Origin: Paenibacillus pectinilyticus
GTDB lineage: Bacteria; Bacillota; Bacilli; Paenibacillales; NBRC-103111
Assembly: GCF_001700435.1 (NCBI RefSeq)
Contig: NZ_LYPC01000010.1
Span: 124,001-188,000 of the forward strand
Length of the DNA stretch: 64,000 bases
Reading direction: 5' to 3'
In this document: in pieces, positions 8,928 through 18,241 of the stretch
How positions within the stretch are numbered: the stretch's first letter is position 1
Layout of the letters: every line of letters starts with the position of its first letter
Notes under the pieces: model-generated
Seen by the model: the letters and a program-made list of their open reading frames with translations, nothing else
Database searches by the model: none
What the model was told of the DNA's origin: nothing
Position numbers and translations under genes: made by a program

Positions 8928-9950
8928 TTATTCAGCAATGTTCATAACCATGTATTGCTCAATATGGCTGGCCAGCAGGCCAAATGTAGGCTTCTGAACC
9001 TCAACGTTCTCACCAAGCAGCGATTTTACAGCTAGATAAGGGAAGTTGATGCCGGATAAGCACGTCACGTGTAGACCGCCTGACATTCTAGGATTAATCT
9101 CCAGCAGCTTCGGAACGCCCTGATTGTATTTCACTTGAATATTATAATTAAAAGGAATGCGGTAATTTGCAGCCACTTGCTGGGCAAGCTCGATTAGTTC
9201 AGGCACTTCCTCGAGCAGTCTCAAACGACCATCCGCTTTACGTCGCGGAACAGCAGCTAGCAGTTCACCGGATGCTGAGGCCAAACAATCAATGCTGTAT
9301 TCAAAGCCATTTAACAGTTCCATGACCATGAGATCTTCGAATCGCTCGACCGTCGATAAGTTCTGATAGACCTGCTCTTTGGTCAAATACGGCATCACGG
9401 GTCCGAACATATCATTCAGCACATTTCGCTTATCGCTGATAATTCGGAAGCCATTCCCACCTTCACCGTTCGTTGGCTTCATGCAGACCCCATGTCCCGC
9501 TGCAATCAGGGCTTCGTGCGCTTGAAGGAACTGCTCCGCCGTATTGACGACGTGGTAGTCCGGAATTGCTACGATGCCTTTGGGACGGATGGATTCATAG
9601 AATTTCTGTTTCTCCATCAGGTTCTCCAGAAGCTCTAGATCGCGGCAAACCGTCACTTTTGTGCCTATTTTCTCAAATTCATCTAGATGCTTAGCGATCG
9701 CATACATATGCAATCTAGGGATAAACACATCGATGCCATGCTGCTTGCAAAAGTTTAACGCGAACTCCACGTAATCGTCATCGCCGAGTACGGGCTCCGT
9801 ATCCGCATAATCCGCCGCTTGCAGCGCCATATGGGTGCGATCCGGATGCGTGGCATACATCTTAAACTGCACACCATCCTCATTGTTGCGAATGCTGTTC
9901 ATGTAATGATAAGCAACAGAAAACCAGCGGTTAAACCATACTTTTTTCAT
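8928..9950 (-). CDS. ATP-grasp protein of the Ter biosynthetic module
   Basis: 340 residues. It has a Rossmann-like preATP domain (about 1-105), then the ATP-grasp fold with nucleotide-binding segments GVCMKPTNGEGGNGF and the metal-binding LLEINPRMSGG near residue 285. ATP-grasp enzymes ligate a carboxylate to an amine or thiol via an acyl phosphate; the substrates are unknown. AAAGGAG precedes the ATG, which overlaps the HAD gene stop by ATGA. In the Ter-associated module described from comparative genomics, this ligase sits with HAD, PRTase and aldolase genes, as here. Confidence 0.88.
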   Translation of the reverse strand: MKKVWFNRWFSVAYHYMNSIRNNEDGVQFKMYATHPDRTHMALQAADYADTEPVLGDDDYVEFALNFCKQHGIDVFIPRLHMYAIAKHLDEFEKIGTKVTVCRDLELLENLMEKQKFYESIRPKGIVAIPDYHVVNTAEQFLQAHEALIAAGHGVCMKPTNGEGGNGFRIISDKRNVLNDMFGPVMPYLTKEQVYQNLSTVERFEDLMVMELLNGFEYSIDCLASASGELLAAVPRRKADGRLRLLEEVPELIELAQQVAANYRIPFNYNIQVKYNQGVPKLLEINPRMSGGLHVTCLSGINFPYLAVKSLLGENVEVQKPTFGLLASHIEQYMVMNIAE

Positions 9951-10780
9951 GAGGACTCCTTTGCGAGCAGCTTCTTGTGCTCTGTGTGAGTGGACTGAAC
10001 AAACATCGTGATGTGATCCGCTGCGAAAATGCCAGATTCCTCCGTGAATCTGTAGTTACCGGATTGTCCCATCTGCTCCTGGCGGAATAGTTCCCCGTGA
10101 CCTGGTGCAATGGCAAAGTCTGCAACGTCTAGCAAGCTTTGATCCAGCAGGGAGTCTCCCGAAGCGACGATCTTACGCCCTCCGAGAACCTTCTGGAGGT
10201 GGGAGACCGCTCCGCCTTTACTAACGGCTTCAGGGACGATGTACACCTTGCGGCCTTGAATGGATGTGCGCCAACCCCTGCCTTGCAGCTGCGCACTAAG
10301 ATCGTTCATCTCCTTTAGCGGCATGCGATCACGCTCTACGATATGAGAGAAGAATAGCTCATCGCACCAACTCGAGCTAATCACCCAATCCTGGTGTAGC
10401 ACGTCCTGCATAACTGGGAGAATGTCCTCTACAGGTGTACTTGTCTCACGAACTCGAGACCTGACGAAATCCCGCCATTCCACATCAACCTGGCCATCGA
10501 CTAACACATTGCCGCCATTACTAGTCACAGCATATTTCGGCTTCAGCATCTGACTAATCAGATGAATCCGCCTATATTGTTCAATCGTTCGCGTTGTAAC
10601 AGGAATAAAAATAAGCTCATTCATCAACGCTTGCAATCGTTCATACGTGCTTGCGGACATATAGGAACGTACCTTGCCATCGATCAGCTCAGCAATCATA
10701 ATGCGCTCTCCCAGCAGCTCGGCACGCTCCGGTGGCTGGGAATAAATTAAGGTCTGGTCTAAATCACTGGCGTAAATCAT
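9947..10780 (-). CDS. HAD-family phosphatase of the Ter biosynthetic module
   Basis: 277 residues from the ATG at 10780, chosen because it overlaps the upstream stop by ATGA and has AAGGGGAT before it; the frame is open to 10819. HAD motif I is YASDLDQTL, motif II is PVTTRT, motif III is the Lys of SKGGAVSHL, and motif IV is VASGDSLLDQSLL. The size and cap type resemble Cof/sucrose-phosphatase-like HADs. It probably dephosphorylates an intermediate made by the neighbouring phosphoribosyltransferases and aldolase. It is tightly coupled at both ends. Confidence 0.87.
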   Translation of the reverse strand: MIYASDLDQTLIYSQPPERAELLGERIMIAELIDGKVRSYMSASTYERLQALMNELIFIPVTTRTIEQYRRIHLISQMLKPKYAVTSNGGNVLVDGQVDVEWRDFVRSRVRETSTPVEDILPVMQDVLHQDWVISSSWCDELFFSHIVERDRMPLKEMNDLSAQLQGRGWRTSIQGRKVYIVPEAVSKGGAVSHLQKVLGGRKIVASGDSLLDQSLLDVADFAIAPGHGELFRQEQMGQSGNYRFTEESGIFAADHITMFVQSTHTEHKKLLAKESS

Positions 10781-11910
10781 TCGGCATCCCCTTTCACGGA
10801 TTGGATGAGGCCACAGCACGAATACGTGAGCCCGGGATATACTTCTACGTGCACACCGCGTGCCTCTGCTAATAGCAAAATATGCCGAATATGCGGATTA
10901 TCCATGCGATTTACGAGTATCCGCCATGGCACTCGGCGGAGAAGTACGCGGGTCGTTTCACCGACACCAGGTTTTATCAGATTGATATCAGCCATCTCGT
11001 AAGTGGTCTGTATAGCCTGAATATCCCGCAGCCCATGCCAGGAAATTTCAGGCGGATGCGCTATCATGCTCTCGGCCATCGCCCGCGCCTCCTCAGCAAC
11101 GCCGCTGAAATATGGTGAGATCGCAGCGATGAAATGATTCGATACATCATGATCCAGCCACTCTCGGTAATATTTCGAACCATGAAAATCATGAGGCCCT
11201 ATCAGATCGTCCCGCAGCACCGTCCGGCTCATTAAGCCGGATACCGTCGAATTCAAGCATGCGCTTGGAATGAGGAAGTCTTCCCGCGTCCCGAACATAT
11301 CCGTACAGTGACCGGGATCGGCGAGCACGGCTAGATCATCGTCTAGGATGATCCCGTAATCTCTGGCCATTTTGTCACAAGCTTGGGTAAGAACCTTCCG
11401 AATGGCCCCCTTGCCTGTCCACCCATCGATAAATTGCAGCTTTGCCCCAGGATGCTTCTGCAGCATATACAGCAGGGCGTTCTCATCAATTCCCTTCCCT
11501 CGAATAATGGAGATGCTATAATGCGGCAGGGTCATGTCGTACATATCTTGCAGATATCGTTTGATCAAAATGCCGACAGGCGTACCTGCTCTAGCTAAAG
11601 AGACGAGGACGGTGTCAGCACCTTTCTTCGTTCTGATTAGTTCAGCAACTGTTCCAACCGATAACGCGACTTTCTCGGCAGACTGCTCCAGAGATGCTTG
11701 ATATAAATTAAAATAATCTGCGGATGGAAGGTGCTCTTGCGGCAGCATTTCCGAATAGTGCGTGCCGGACTGAATCGCCTTCTCTCTCGCATCCAGAGCG
11801 ATTTCCAGCTGAACCTCGCTGATATCTTTCAGTAAAAACGTCACATCCTCAGGCGGGTAACTCCCGAGGGGCTTCGGTGCAGTTACTGGTTTCGTTCGCC
11901 AAGCTTCCAT
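10777..11910 (-). CDS. PRTase_1/StiP-family protein with PELOTA domain
   Basis: 377 residues. The N-terminal two-thirds match the family long labelled cysteine protease StiP and later reinterpreted as a phosphoribosyltransferase: LVSLARAGTPVGILIKRY, then FIDGWTGKG where PRTases bind PRPP. The C-terminal about 75 residues (INLIKPGVGETTRVLLRR to the end) resemble the L7Ae-like PELOTA domain fused in this family. AGGAGG lies 7 bases before the ATG. It overlaps the upstream PRTase gene by 28 bases and the downstream HAD gene by ATGA. A role in making a nucleoside-like metabolite is a published prediction, not shown. Confidence 0.87.
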   Translation of the reverse strand: MEAWRTKPVTAPKPLGSYPPEDVTFLLKDISEVQLEIALDAREKAIQSGTHYSEMLPQEHLPSADYFNLYQASLEQSAEKVALSVGTVAELIRTKKGADTVLVSLARAGTPVGILIKRYLQDMYDMTLPHYSISIIRGKGIDENALLYMLQKHPGAKLQFIDGWTGKGAIRKVLTQACDKMARDYGIILDDDLAVLADPGHCTDMFGTREDFLIPSACLNSTVSGLMSRTVLRDDLIGPHDFHGSKYYREWLDHDVSNHFIAAISPYFSGVAEEARAMAESMIAHPPEISWHGLRDIQAIQTTYEMADINLIKPGVGETTRVLLRRVPWRILVNRMDNPHIRHILLLAEARGVHVEVYPGLTYSCCGLIQSVKGDAE

Positions 11911-13301
11911 ACCTCCGCCTCCTTCCAGTCCACCGTTTGTGGTGAGAAGAACACGAGATGAAGAGATTCTAAACCTCGCCTTTGGAGAATTCGCAGGATA
12001 GGCGCCATCGCTGCTGGAGAGGCTTCACGCTCTATGAAAAGAAAAATCTCCTGATATTCACCGTACGGGATATTGTAAAAGAAGTGCGTCACTTGCTCAT
12101 CCTCTGGCGAGGGAAAGGAATCGCCAGATCGGACCGCATAGTCCTCACGGTCGATGACATGGATCGGGCTTCGCGTCGTCGATTGGTACGACACCCCTGC
12201 CCCCATTTCCGCTGCGATACGCATCGGAATGTACATGAACTCGCCACTGCCGACGCATAGCGTACTCGTGCCCTTGCGCATGCGCTTCAGCCCTGTTGCC
12301 GCTTGCGAGATCGAGTAATCGAGTTCCTTGCTGCTAGTTGAGGTAAGCCCGAATCTGCCGCTGTGAAGCAAATAAGGCCGCTCACCTGCGTATGGCGCGT
12401 GGTCAAAGAGTCCATCCACATAAGAGATCTGTACGCGACCAGAAGGGGTTACCTCTGGGGTCGAGCTATGCTCTCTTGTGGACAAGCTTTCACTAGAGCC
12501 TACTACCTTCGTCGCTCCTTGAATAAGGGAAATGACGTGGATTTCCACGTTCAGCTCCTGTTCCAGCAACGCGAACTGCGCACGATTGTCGGCTGTGCGC
12601 CAGTCAAGCAAAGCCAGGACATAATAGATCTTCTTCGGATATTTCCCCTGCAGGTCACGAATAATATTGATCGAGGTTTGACCTGTCGTAATCTCATCGT
12701 CCACGAGGACAAGAATTTCCGGCTCCGCCAGCAAGGCTGGATCGTCGGAATAGCCATAGTGCGCCACGGCATGCGAATGCTCTTCTTCGAATTGAAGAAT
12801 CGTCGGCGATTCTTCAATCACTTCGCGCGTCGTGTGCAAATAGCGGCTGCCCTGCCCAAAAGCTTCATAAACGGCATGCCCTATCGCCGTTGCCGTTTCA
12901 GCAAAGCCAATAAATGCAACGGGTTGCTTCAGCTCGAGCCGTTCGGACATGATCGCTAAGTAGGCACCCTCTGCCTTCTCGGGATCAATAAGTCCCTCTA
13001 TTGCGCTTGCTACCTTATGATCTAACTGCGTCCCTTGCAATGCCTTGTGTAACAATAACGCTAGGACCGTTCCACTCAGTAGTGACGTATACGGATTGAC
13101 TGGAATATGTTTGCCAAGCACCTTGCTTACGAACAAGAAGGACCGTTTCTTATTAATTCTCGCCGCCATGATGAACAGTGCATCCAGTGGAAGGTGATGC
13201 GGGTTAGAGGTCATCGTAACGTGAAGTTCTAGATCTCCTGCTATTTTATACGTACGCTCGGTCTGGCTCACGGAATAATCCATCAAATGTTTGTTGTTCA
13301 T
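11883..13301 (-). CDS. Phosphoribosyltransferase with C-terminal TRSP domain
   Basis: 472 residues from the ATG at 13301 (GGGGTG 4-5 bases upstream); the frame is open to 13370. The PRPP-binding loop is LVDDEITTGQTS (mid-protein), a canonical type I PRTase motif. The C-terminal half is the TRSP domain, with its signature TTRSPI and RFGLTSTSS segments. This pairing is characteristic of Ter-associated biosynthetic operons. It overlaps the aldolase gene by 56 bases and the StiP-type gene by 28, so translation of the block is coupled. Predicted to transfer a phosphoribosyl group to an unknown base-like acceptor. Confidence 0.88.
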   Translation of the reverse strand: MNNKHLMDYSVSQTERTYKIAGDLELHVTMTSNPHHLPLDALFIMAARINKKRSFLFVSKVLGKHIPVNPYTSLLSGTVLALLLHKALQGTQLDHKVASAIEGLIDPEKAEGAYLAIMSERLELKQPVAFIGFAETATAIGHAVYEAFGQGSRYLHTTREVIEESPTILQFEEEHSHAVAHYGYSDDPALLAEPEILVLVDDEITTGQTSINIIRDLQGKYPKKIYYVLALLDWRTADNRAQFALLEQELNVEIHVISLIQGATKVVGSSESLSTREHSSTPEVTPSGRVQISYVDGLFDHAPYAGERPYLLHSGRFGLTSTSSKELDYSISQAATGLKRMRKGTSTLCVGSGEFMYIPMRIAAEMGAGVSYQSTTRSPIHVIDREDYAVRSGDSFPSPEDEQVTHFFYNIPYGEYQEIFLFIEREASPAAMAPILRILQRRGLESLHLVFFSPQTVDWKEAEVWKLGERNQ

Positions 13302-14349
13302 GCAGCACCCCATAAATTTGTGATCGCAAAAGAATACGCTTCGCCCAATTGAAATGGGGTTTGATTTCATTCATTTTATTGCCATAGGCGCTCTTCATTA
13401 CCCCTAGATCACCATGATTGTTGCTCAGAATACTCATGGTATCGGTATATTCTTCATGCGTGACGGCGTAGAGTGATTGAACCGGTTTGATATGGCTAGG
13501 ATGAATAATGGTTTTGCCGATCAACCCGTTTTCCTTATCCAATCTCACTTCGTGAATAAGTCCCTTCGTCGGGAAATATTCCCACACAGGTCCTGAAATG
13601 ACGTGAGCAGACTCGACACGTCCGAACATATTAATAATATCCGCGAGGCAGTCCCGAATAGGCGCAATGTCATAAATCGTTCGGTCAGAACTTCTTCTCA
13701 AACCAAATAAGCTGGAGAAATCCGTCGCGCCAATTCGGACATTCAAAACCAAAGACTTGTACTTCGTAATAATTTCGTTAATTTCAAGTAAGGTAGAAGT
13801 GCGGCTTTCCTTATAAATAATGGAACCTGACTCTAGAATAGGCAAACCGTATAAGGTGGGGGCAGATTCTGATTTATCATCGTTATAATTTTCTAACAGT
13901 TGAAAATACGCCTCGCCATTGTCCGATGTGAACTTCGGAAATACAATCCCAGTCAGCAGTGCAGCGTTATCCTCCAGCCTCTCCAGCAAGTAGTTCAGCT
14001 GATTCACGCTTCTCACGCGAACGAACATCAGCGGCAAATTATCGGTGTCGAGGATGCCTACATCGATCCAATGGGCAATCTGACTCAATTGTTCAAGAAG
14101 CGATTCTTCCGCAGCTACGACTTCATTATCACCAACGGCATCTTCCAGATCTAGAACAACAGAGACAAGTCCTTCGATTTTCCCAAAAGCAATGTCTGCT
14201 GCAAACGTGCGACGGGTCGCTGGCATATAGAGAGCGGCACCTATCGAGTGAGCTAAAATGTCTTTGTGCGAATGATTATGGAAGGAATTCGGCGGTAGGT
14301 AAAATAAAGCTTTTTCTTCATCCGCAGTTAAATAATTGAAATATCGCAT
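13246..14349 (-). CDS. HpcH/HpaI aldolase / citrate lyase beta-like protein
   Basis: 367 residues. A TIM barrel of the HpcH/CitE type, with SVVLDLEDAVGDNE (the metal-binding acidic strand), FPKF, a Glu in GLPILESG, and RIGATDFSSLFGLRR. Such enzymes break or form C-C bonds on oxaloacetate/pyruvate-like or acyl-CoA substrates. AAGGGAGGA lies 6 bases before the ATG. It is the first gene of the coupled biosynthetic block after TerC, with a hairpin in the gap. Confidence 0.87.
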   Translation of the reverse strand: MRYFNYLTADEEKALFYLPPNSFHNHSHKDILAHSIGAALYMPATRRTFAADIAFGKIEGLVSVVLDLEDAVGDNEVVAAEESLLEQLSQIAHWIDVGILDTDNLPLMFVRVRSVNQLNYLLERLEDNAALLTGIVFPKFTSDNGEAYFQLLENYNDDKSESAPTLYGLPILESGSIIYKESRTSTLLEINEIITKYKSLVLNVRIGATDFSSLFGLRRSSDRTIYDIAPIRDCLADIINMFGRVESAHVISGPVWEYFPTKGLIHEVRLDKENGLIGKTIIHPSHIKPVQSLYAVTHEEYTDTMSILSNNHGDLGVMKSAYGNKMNEIKPHFNWAKRILLRSQIYGVLHEQQTFDGLFREPDRAYV

Positions 14350-14375
14350 GCCGATTCCTCCCTTATGAGTTGAAA

Positions 14376-14408
14376 GAACAATCCCTCCTAAGCGGAGGGA
14401 TTGCTCTT
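14376..14408 (-). terminator. Hairpin between TerC and the biosynthetic genes
   Basis: CAATCCCTCC-TAAGC-GGAGGGATTG, a strong stem with a short T-rich tail just after the TerC stop. It probably gives partial termination, so the downstream enzyme genes are made at a lower level than terD/terC. Confidence 0.6.
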
Positions 14409-14417
14409 GGACTAACC

Positions 14418-15161
14418 TTATGATTCGTTTGCGGACTCAGATTTATCTTTCTTACGAAGCAGACTCAGAACAATGGTTCCTCCGAACAAAGCAATAATGA
14501 CGGAGAAGAAGATCACGTGTGAGATGTGGAAACCGAAAGCGCCAGCTATCATTTTCAGACCAATAACGATGATCAGGATAAAAGCTGTTTTCTCCAATTC
14601 CGGTATCTTGTCAATGAGCTTCAAGAAGACTTGCGCCACGCCTCTCATCATTAGAACGCCTAAGATACCTCCCATGAACAATACCCAAACCTTATCACTA
14701 ACACCGAAAGCAGCAAGTACGCTATCGACACTGAATGCGATATCCATAATTTCTACCGCAATAACGGTACGCCAGAAGGAAAGACCTTTGTTCTTCACTT
14801 CTCCGTCTTCGCCATGCTTCTTCATAAACAGGTTGCTATACGCAATCCAGAGAAGATACACACCGCCAAGAACTTTAATCCACGTGATCTGTACTAGGAA
14901 CGTACCTACACCGATCGCAATAAACCTAAATATGTAGGCACCCAGTAGACCATAGAATAATGCCTTCTTCTGCTGATCCTTCGGTAAATGCCGCACCATG
15001 ACGGCAAGCACTAAGGCATTATCTGCAGAAAGTAATCCTTCTAGAAGTACTAGTGTACCGATAATTCCCCAGCTTACAGGATCAGTCAGTGTAGTGGATA
15101 GAACATCCCAGCTAAAAAAATTAAGAAAATTATCAACAAAACTTTGGAAAAAATCTGTCAT
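14418..15161 (-). CDS. TerC-family integral membrane protein
   Basis: 247 residues with about seven hydrophobic helices. Family hallmarks are LEGLLSADNALVLAVMV in the second helix region and DIAFSVDSVLAAFGV in the fifth, each with acidic residues in the membrane. TerC proteins are linked to tellurite resistance and, in Bacillus, to metal (manganese) handling at the Sec translocon. It lies between terD genes and the enzyme module. The 229-base gap upstream contains the terD terminator; no manganese riboswitch was recognised there. Confidence 0.92.
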   Translation of the reverse strand: MTDFFQSFVDNFLNFFSWDVLSTTLTDPVSWGIIGTLVLLEGLLSADNALVLAVMVRHLPKDQQKKALFYGLLGAYIFRFIAIGVGTFLVQITWIKVLGGVYLLWIAYSNLFMKKHGEDGEVKNKGLSFWRTVIAVEIMDIAFSVDSVLAAFGVSDKVWVLFMGGILGVLMMRGVAQVFLKLIDKIPELEKTAFILIIVIGLKMIAGAFGFHISHVIFFSVIIALFGGTIVLSLLRKKDKSESANES

Positions 15162-15325
15162 GCTGGTGGACCCCCTGTATTGTTTGCCTATTCATTTCGT
15201 ACTTCTACATGCCAATCTATCTCATTGTCCGAAAACAACTATCGTCTCCTCGGAACATTGATTTCCAATTTATAACGCAACAAATCTGCCAGTGTGAAAC
15301 CTCATTTCCCAAATCGACTTGATGT

Positions 15326-15373
15326 AAAAAAGCGAAGAGGTGATGCTTGCGATGCACAATGGCACCACCCTCT
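15326..15373 (-). terminator. Terminator after the first terD
   Basis: AGAGGGTGGTGC pairs with GCATCACCTCT (one bulge, one G-U) and is followed by TTTTTT on the minus strand. The remainder of the 15162-15390 gap holds only the upstream region of the TerC gene. Confidence 0.65.
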
Positions 15374-15390
15374 CTGTTAAGAACTAACGC

Positions 15391-15972
15391 TTAAGACGTT
15401 TGCAATCCGTAATCGCGTGCCAACCCAGCAAGTCCATCTTTATATCCGCTGCCGATTGCGCTAAATTTCCATTCGCCGCTATGACGGTAAAGCTCACCGA
15501 TGACAACGCCCGTTTCAATGGAGAAGTCCTCACCAAGGTCGAAACGAATTAGTTCCGCGCCAGAGCCCTCGTTAAGCACACGAACGTAGGCATTGGAAAC
15601 TTGTCCAAAATTTTGCGCTCTAGCTTCCGCATCATGAATCGTGATACAGAAAGCAATTTTCTCCGTTTCAGCTGGAATTGCGCTAAGATCAATATTGATC
15701 ACTTCGTCGTCGCCGTCTCCAGCGCCAGTACGATTATCACCTTGGTGTACAATGGAACCGTTCGCGTTCTTCGGATTGTTGTAGAAAATAAAATCAGATT
15801 CATGGGCTACTTTCCCAGAAGCATTCGCTGCAAAAATGGACGCATCCAAATCAAAATCCTTGCCGCCATCATATTTGTTTGTATCCCAGCCTAAGCCAAC
15901 GATAACTTTCGTTAAACCTGGATTGGATTTCGTTAAATCGACTTTCTGACCTTTGGATAAAGAAATTGACAT
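15391..15972 (-). CDS. terD: TerD-family calcium-binding stress protein
   Basis: 193 residues, full-length TerD. It starts [19 protein letters not shown] and has the acidic calcium-binding loops [10 protein letters not shown] and [13 protein letters not shown], ending in [15 protein letters not shown]. TerD domains bind calcium and act in general/envelope stress and tellurite resistance. It is 39 bases downstream of a second terD and shares its ECF-type promoter at 16659. Confidence 0.95.
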   Translation of the reverse strand: MSISLSKGQKVDLTKSNPGLTKVIVGLGWDTNKYDGGKDFDLDASIFAANASGKVAHESDFIFYNNPKNANGSIVHQGDNRTGAGDGDDEVINIDLSAIPAETEKIAFCITIHDAEARAQNFGQVSNAYVRVLNEGSGAELIRFDLGEDFSIETGVVIGELYRHSGEWKFSAIGSGYKDGLAGLARDYGLQTS

Positions 15973-16011
15973 ATGAGAAACCTCTCTCTTATATAGGATT
16001 TGGCTAAGCCA

Positions 16012-16611
16012 TTATTGATATCTTTTGACTAATTGTCCAATGGATGTATCTGTGCTGCCTTCACCAATTGCGCTAAATTTCCATTCGCCGCTGTGGCGGT
16101 AAATTTCACCTACAATCAGGGATGATTTCCCTGAGTAATCTTCGGATAAATTGAATTTAACCAATTCTTGTTGATTCGAACCATTCAATACACGGATATA
16201 AGCCGATTGAATAAGCCCGAAATCTTGCTTTCTATTTACACAATCATAGATATTCACGACAAACACAATTTTACTTACATCAGCCGGGACTTGTCCTAAA
16301 TTAATGGAAATCGACTCATCATCGCCATCGCCATCCCCTGTACGGTTATCACCGGAGTGAACAACAGAGCCATCAGGACTTTGTAAGTTAGCAAAATAAA
16401 CGACATTTTTCTGGTTCGTGATTCTTCCCTTTTCATCCAATAAGATAACGGAAGCGTCACAATCAATTTCGACTGTGGTTTTCTTGCTGCCGAAGAATCC
16501 CTTCTTCTCTACAACCGCTGGATCCCAACCTAACCCAACCACAACTTTAGAAAGACCTGCATTGCCTTTCGTTAAATCGATCTTCTGACCTTTGACTAAA
16601 CTGATTGTCAA
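16012..16611 (-). CDS. terD: TerD-family stress protein, first gene of the Ter operon
   Basis: 199 residues from the TTG at 16611, chosen because the near-perfect ribosome site AAGGGAGGTGA sits just upstream; a GTG at 16620 lies inside that site. Sequence features are MTISLVKGQKIDLTKGN, a family-specific insertion EKKGFFGSKKTT, acidic calcium loops (EIDCDAS, GDNRTGDGDGDDE) and the C-terminal [15 protein letters not shown]. First gene after the ECF-type promoter. Confidence 0.94.
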   Translation of the reverse strand: MTISLVKGQKIDLTKGNAGLSKVVVGLGWDPAVVEKKGFFGSKKTTVEIDCDASVILLDEKGRITNQKNVVYFANLQSPDGSVVHSGDNRTGDGDGDDESISINLGQVPADVSKIVFVVNIYDCVNRKQDFGLIQSAYIRVLNGSNQQELVKFNLSEDYSGKSSLIVGEIYRHSGEWKFSAIGEGSTDTSIGQLVKRYQ

Positions 16612-16658
16612 CGAGGTCACCTCCCTTCACAAACCTGTTTTAGTGAACTCCCTTATTT

Positions 16659-16686
16659 GATACGGAAGAAATGCCAACACGTTTCA
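16659..16686 (-). promoter_or_regulatory. ECF (SigW-class) promoter of the Ter operon
   Basis: On the minus strand TGAAAC (16681-16686), a 16-base spacer and CGTATC (16659-16664). This matches the SigW/SigM/SigX-class consensus TGAAAC-N16-CGTA known in Bacillus. The start of transcription would fall near 16652, about 40 bases before the terD start. Confidence 0.8.
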
Positions 16687-16749
16687 CTTTCCTGGGTAAA
16701 ATATTTGTAAATTCGACTTTTCCAGTCAATTTCCTCCGTTTTCAAACAA

Positions 16750-16776
16750 AAAAGCCATAGGGATACCCTAGGCTGA
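16750..16776 (-). terminator. Terminator of the potassium-channel gene
   Basis: AGCCTAGGG-TAT-CCCTATGGCT with one bulge, then TTTTTT on the minus strand, 69 bases after the ktrB-type stop. It shields the Ter promoter region. Confidence 0.75.
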
Positions 16777-16844
16777 GTGTCTTTACTATTATATCATTTT
16801 ACAACATTTGGTATTCAAAAGATTTCTAATATAATGACCAGCGT

Positions 16845-18197
16845 CTAACCAATGATTAACTTCTCCTCAGGGTATCGAATAAGGGGCTTCTTTTTCCCAT
16901 TTGTCATTAACGTATAGAATAGAAATAACCCAATACGACCAATGAACATAAGGAGAATAAGCGTAATTTTGCTGGTCACGCCTAGCTCGCTGGTGATGCC
17001 CGTAGATAACCCGCATGTCCCAAACGCTGAGGCCACCTCGAATAAAATAGCCGAAATTCCCCAATGATCCGACTCCGCACTCAACAATGTGAAAATTCCT
17101 GCTAGCACAAGGCCAATGCCTGTGAGAAAAAATACAAAGCTTTTGAGCGAATCCTCCTGAGAGATCGTCTTTCTGAAAATCCTCGGCTCCTTCTCGCCAC
17201 GTGCATATGAAATAAGCGTCAACAGGATAACGATTACGGTCGTTGTCCGAACACCGCCCCCCATACTCGATGGGCTTGCTCCAATAAACATAAGGACGGA
17301 AATGAGCAGCAAGCTAGCCTCTGTTAGCGTGGAGACATCAAGCGTCGTCAAACCTGCGCTTCGGGATGTGACGGATGTAAACAGGGCACTCAGTATTTTC
17401 CCATGCCAACTCATTCCTGTCATTGCATGAGATCGCTCCGTCAACCAGATGCCCAAGGCACCCACGAGCAACAACACGCCGGTCATTAACACGGTCAGCT
17501 TCGTAAACAAAGAGAAGCGGTAGTTCGCATGCCCTCCCCACAGATACTCACGAACCTCGGCAAGCACGGGAAATCCGATTCCGCCAAGCACAATCAAAAA
17601 CATCGTTAGCGCTTGGACGAAATAATCATCCGTATAACCAAGCATCGAATTACCGAACAAATCGAAGCCGGCATTCGTAAACGATGAAATGGCGTGAAAC
17701 ATACCATAATACAGAGCGGAACCTATTGAACCATACTCACCTGTAAAATAAAAATAAGAACCGAACGCCACCATACTGATCGCCTCGATGATCAAGGTAA
17801 AGCCAAGGACGAGCTGCATTAATTGTACCAATCCAGATAAATTATTTCGATTCTGATCAATCATGATCAGCTTACGCTGCAATAGACCGATCTCCTGTCT
17901 GAACAAGAGCCAATAAAAGCTGCCTAGCGTCATTACACCGATACCGCCGAATTGAAATGCTACGATAAGTACACCAATGCCGAAACCACTCAACGTATCT
18001 TTGATGCTGACGGTCGTCAATCCTGTCACGCTGACGGCACTTGCTGACGTGAAGAGGGCGTCCACATAGGAAATCGTGGCGCCCGGTTTCAGCGAGATGG
18101 GTAATTTAAGAAGAACGGCAATCAATAGAATGCCTATTGTATACGAGACAATAATAAGCCGCGAGGCCGGCATTTTCAACAATTTTTTCAGCATCAT
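16845..18197 (-). CDS. TrkH/KtrB-family potassium channel subunit
   Basis: 450 residues and about 8-10 membrane helices arranged as four P-loop repeats. Filter glycines are visible in SVTGLTTVS, FTNAGFDLFG, SRSAGLTTLD and GTCGLSTGI. This is the potassium/sodium-dependent translocating subunit. The regulatory RCK partner (KtrA/C) is not next to it and must be elsewhere. It starts 44 bases after the isomerase-like gene, so a shared transcript is possible. No c-di-AMP riboswitch was recognised upstream. Confidence 0.93.
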   Translation of the reverse strand: MMLKKLLKMPASRLIIVSYTIGILLIAVLLKLPISLKPGATISYVDALFTSASAVSVTGLTTVSIKDTLSGFGIGVLIVAFQFGGIGVMTLGSFYWLLFRQEIGLLQRKLIMIDQNRNNLSGLVQLMQLVLGFTLIIEAISMVAFGSYFYFTGEYGSIGSALYYGMFHAISSFTNAGFDLFGNSMLGYTDDYFVQALTMFLIVLGGIGFPVLAEVREYLWGGHANYRFSLFTKLTVLMTGVLLLVGALGIWLTERSHAMTGMSWHGKILSALFTSVTSRSAGLTTLDVSTLTEASLLLISVLMFIGASPSSMGGGVRTTTVIVILLTLISYARGEKEPRIFRKTISQEDSLKSFVFFLTGIGLVLAGIFTLLSAESDHWGISAILFEVASAFGTCGLSTGITSELGVTSKITLILLMFIGRIGLFLFYTLMTNGKKKPLIRYPEEKLIIG

Positions 18198-18241
18198 GAT
18201 TACCTTTATTTAGGATAGTAGGACGTTAAATGGTTAGATTT

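Noticed and set aside
15162-15325. Manganese (yybP-ykoY) riboswitch before the TerC gene
   Set aside because: The conserved paired loop sequences of that riboswitch are not present.
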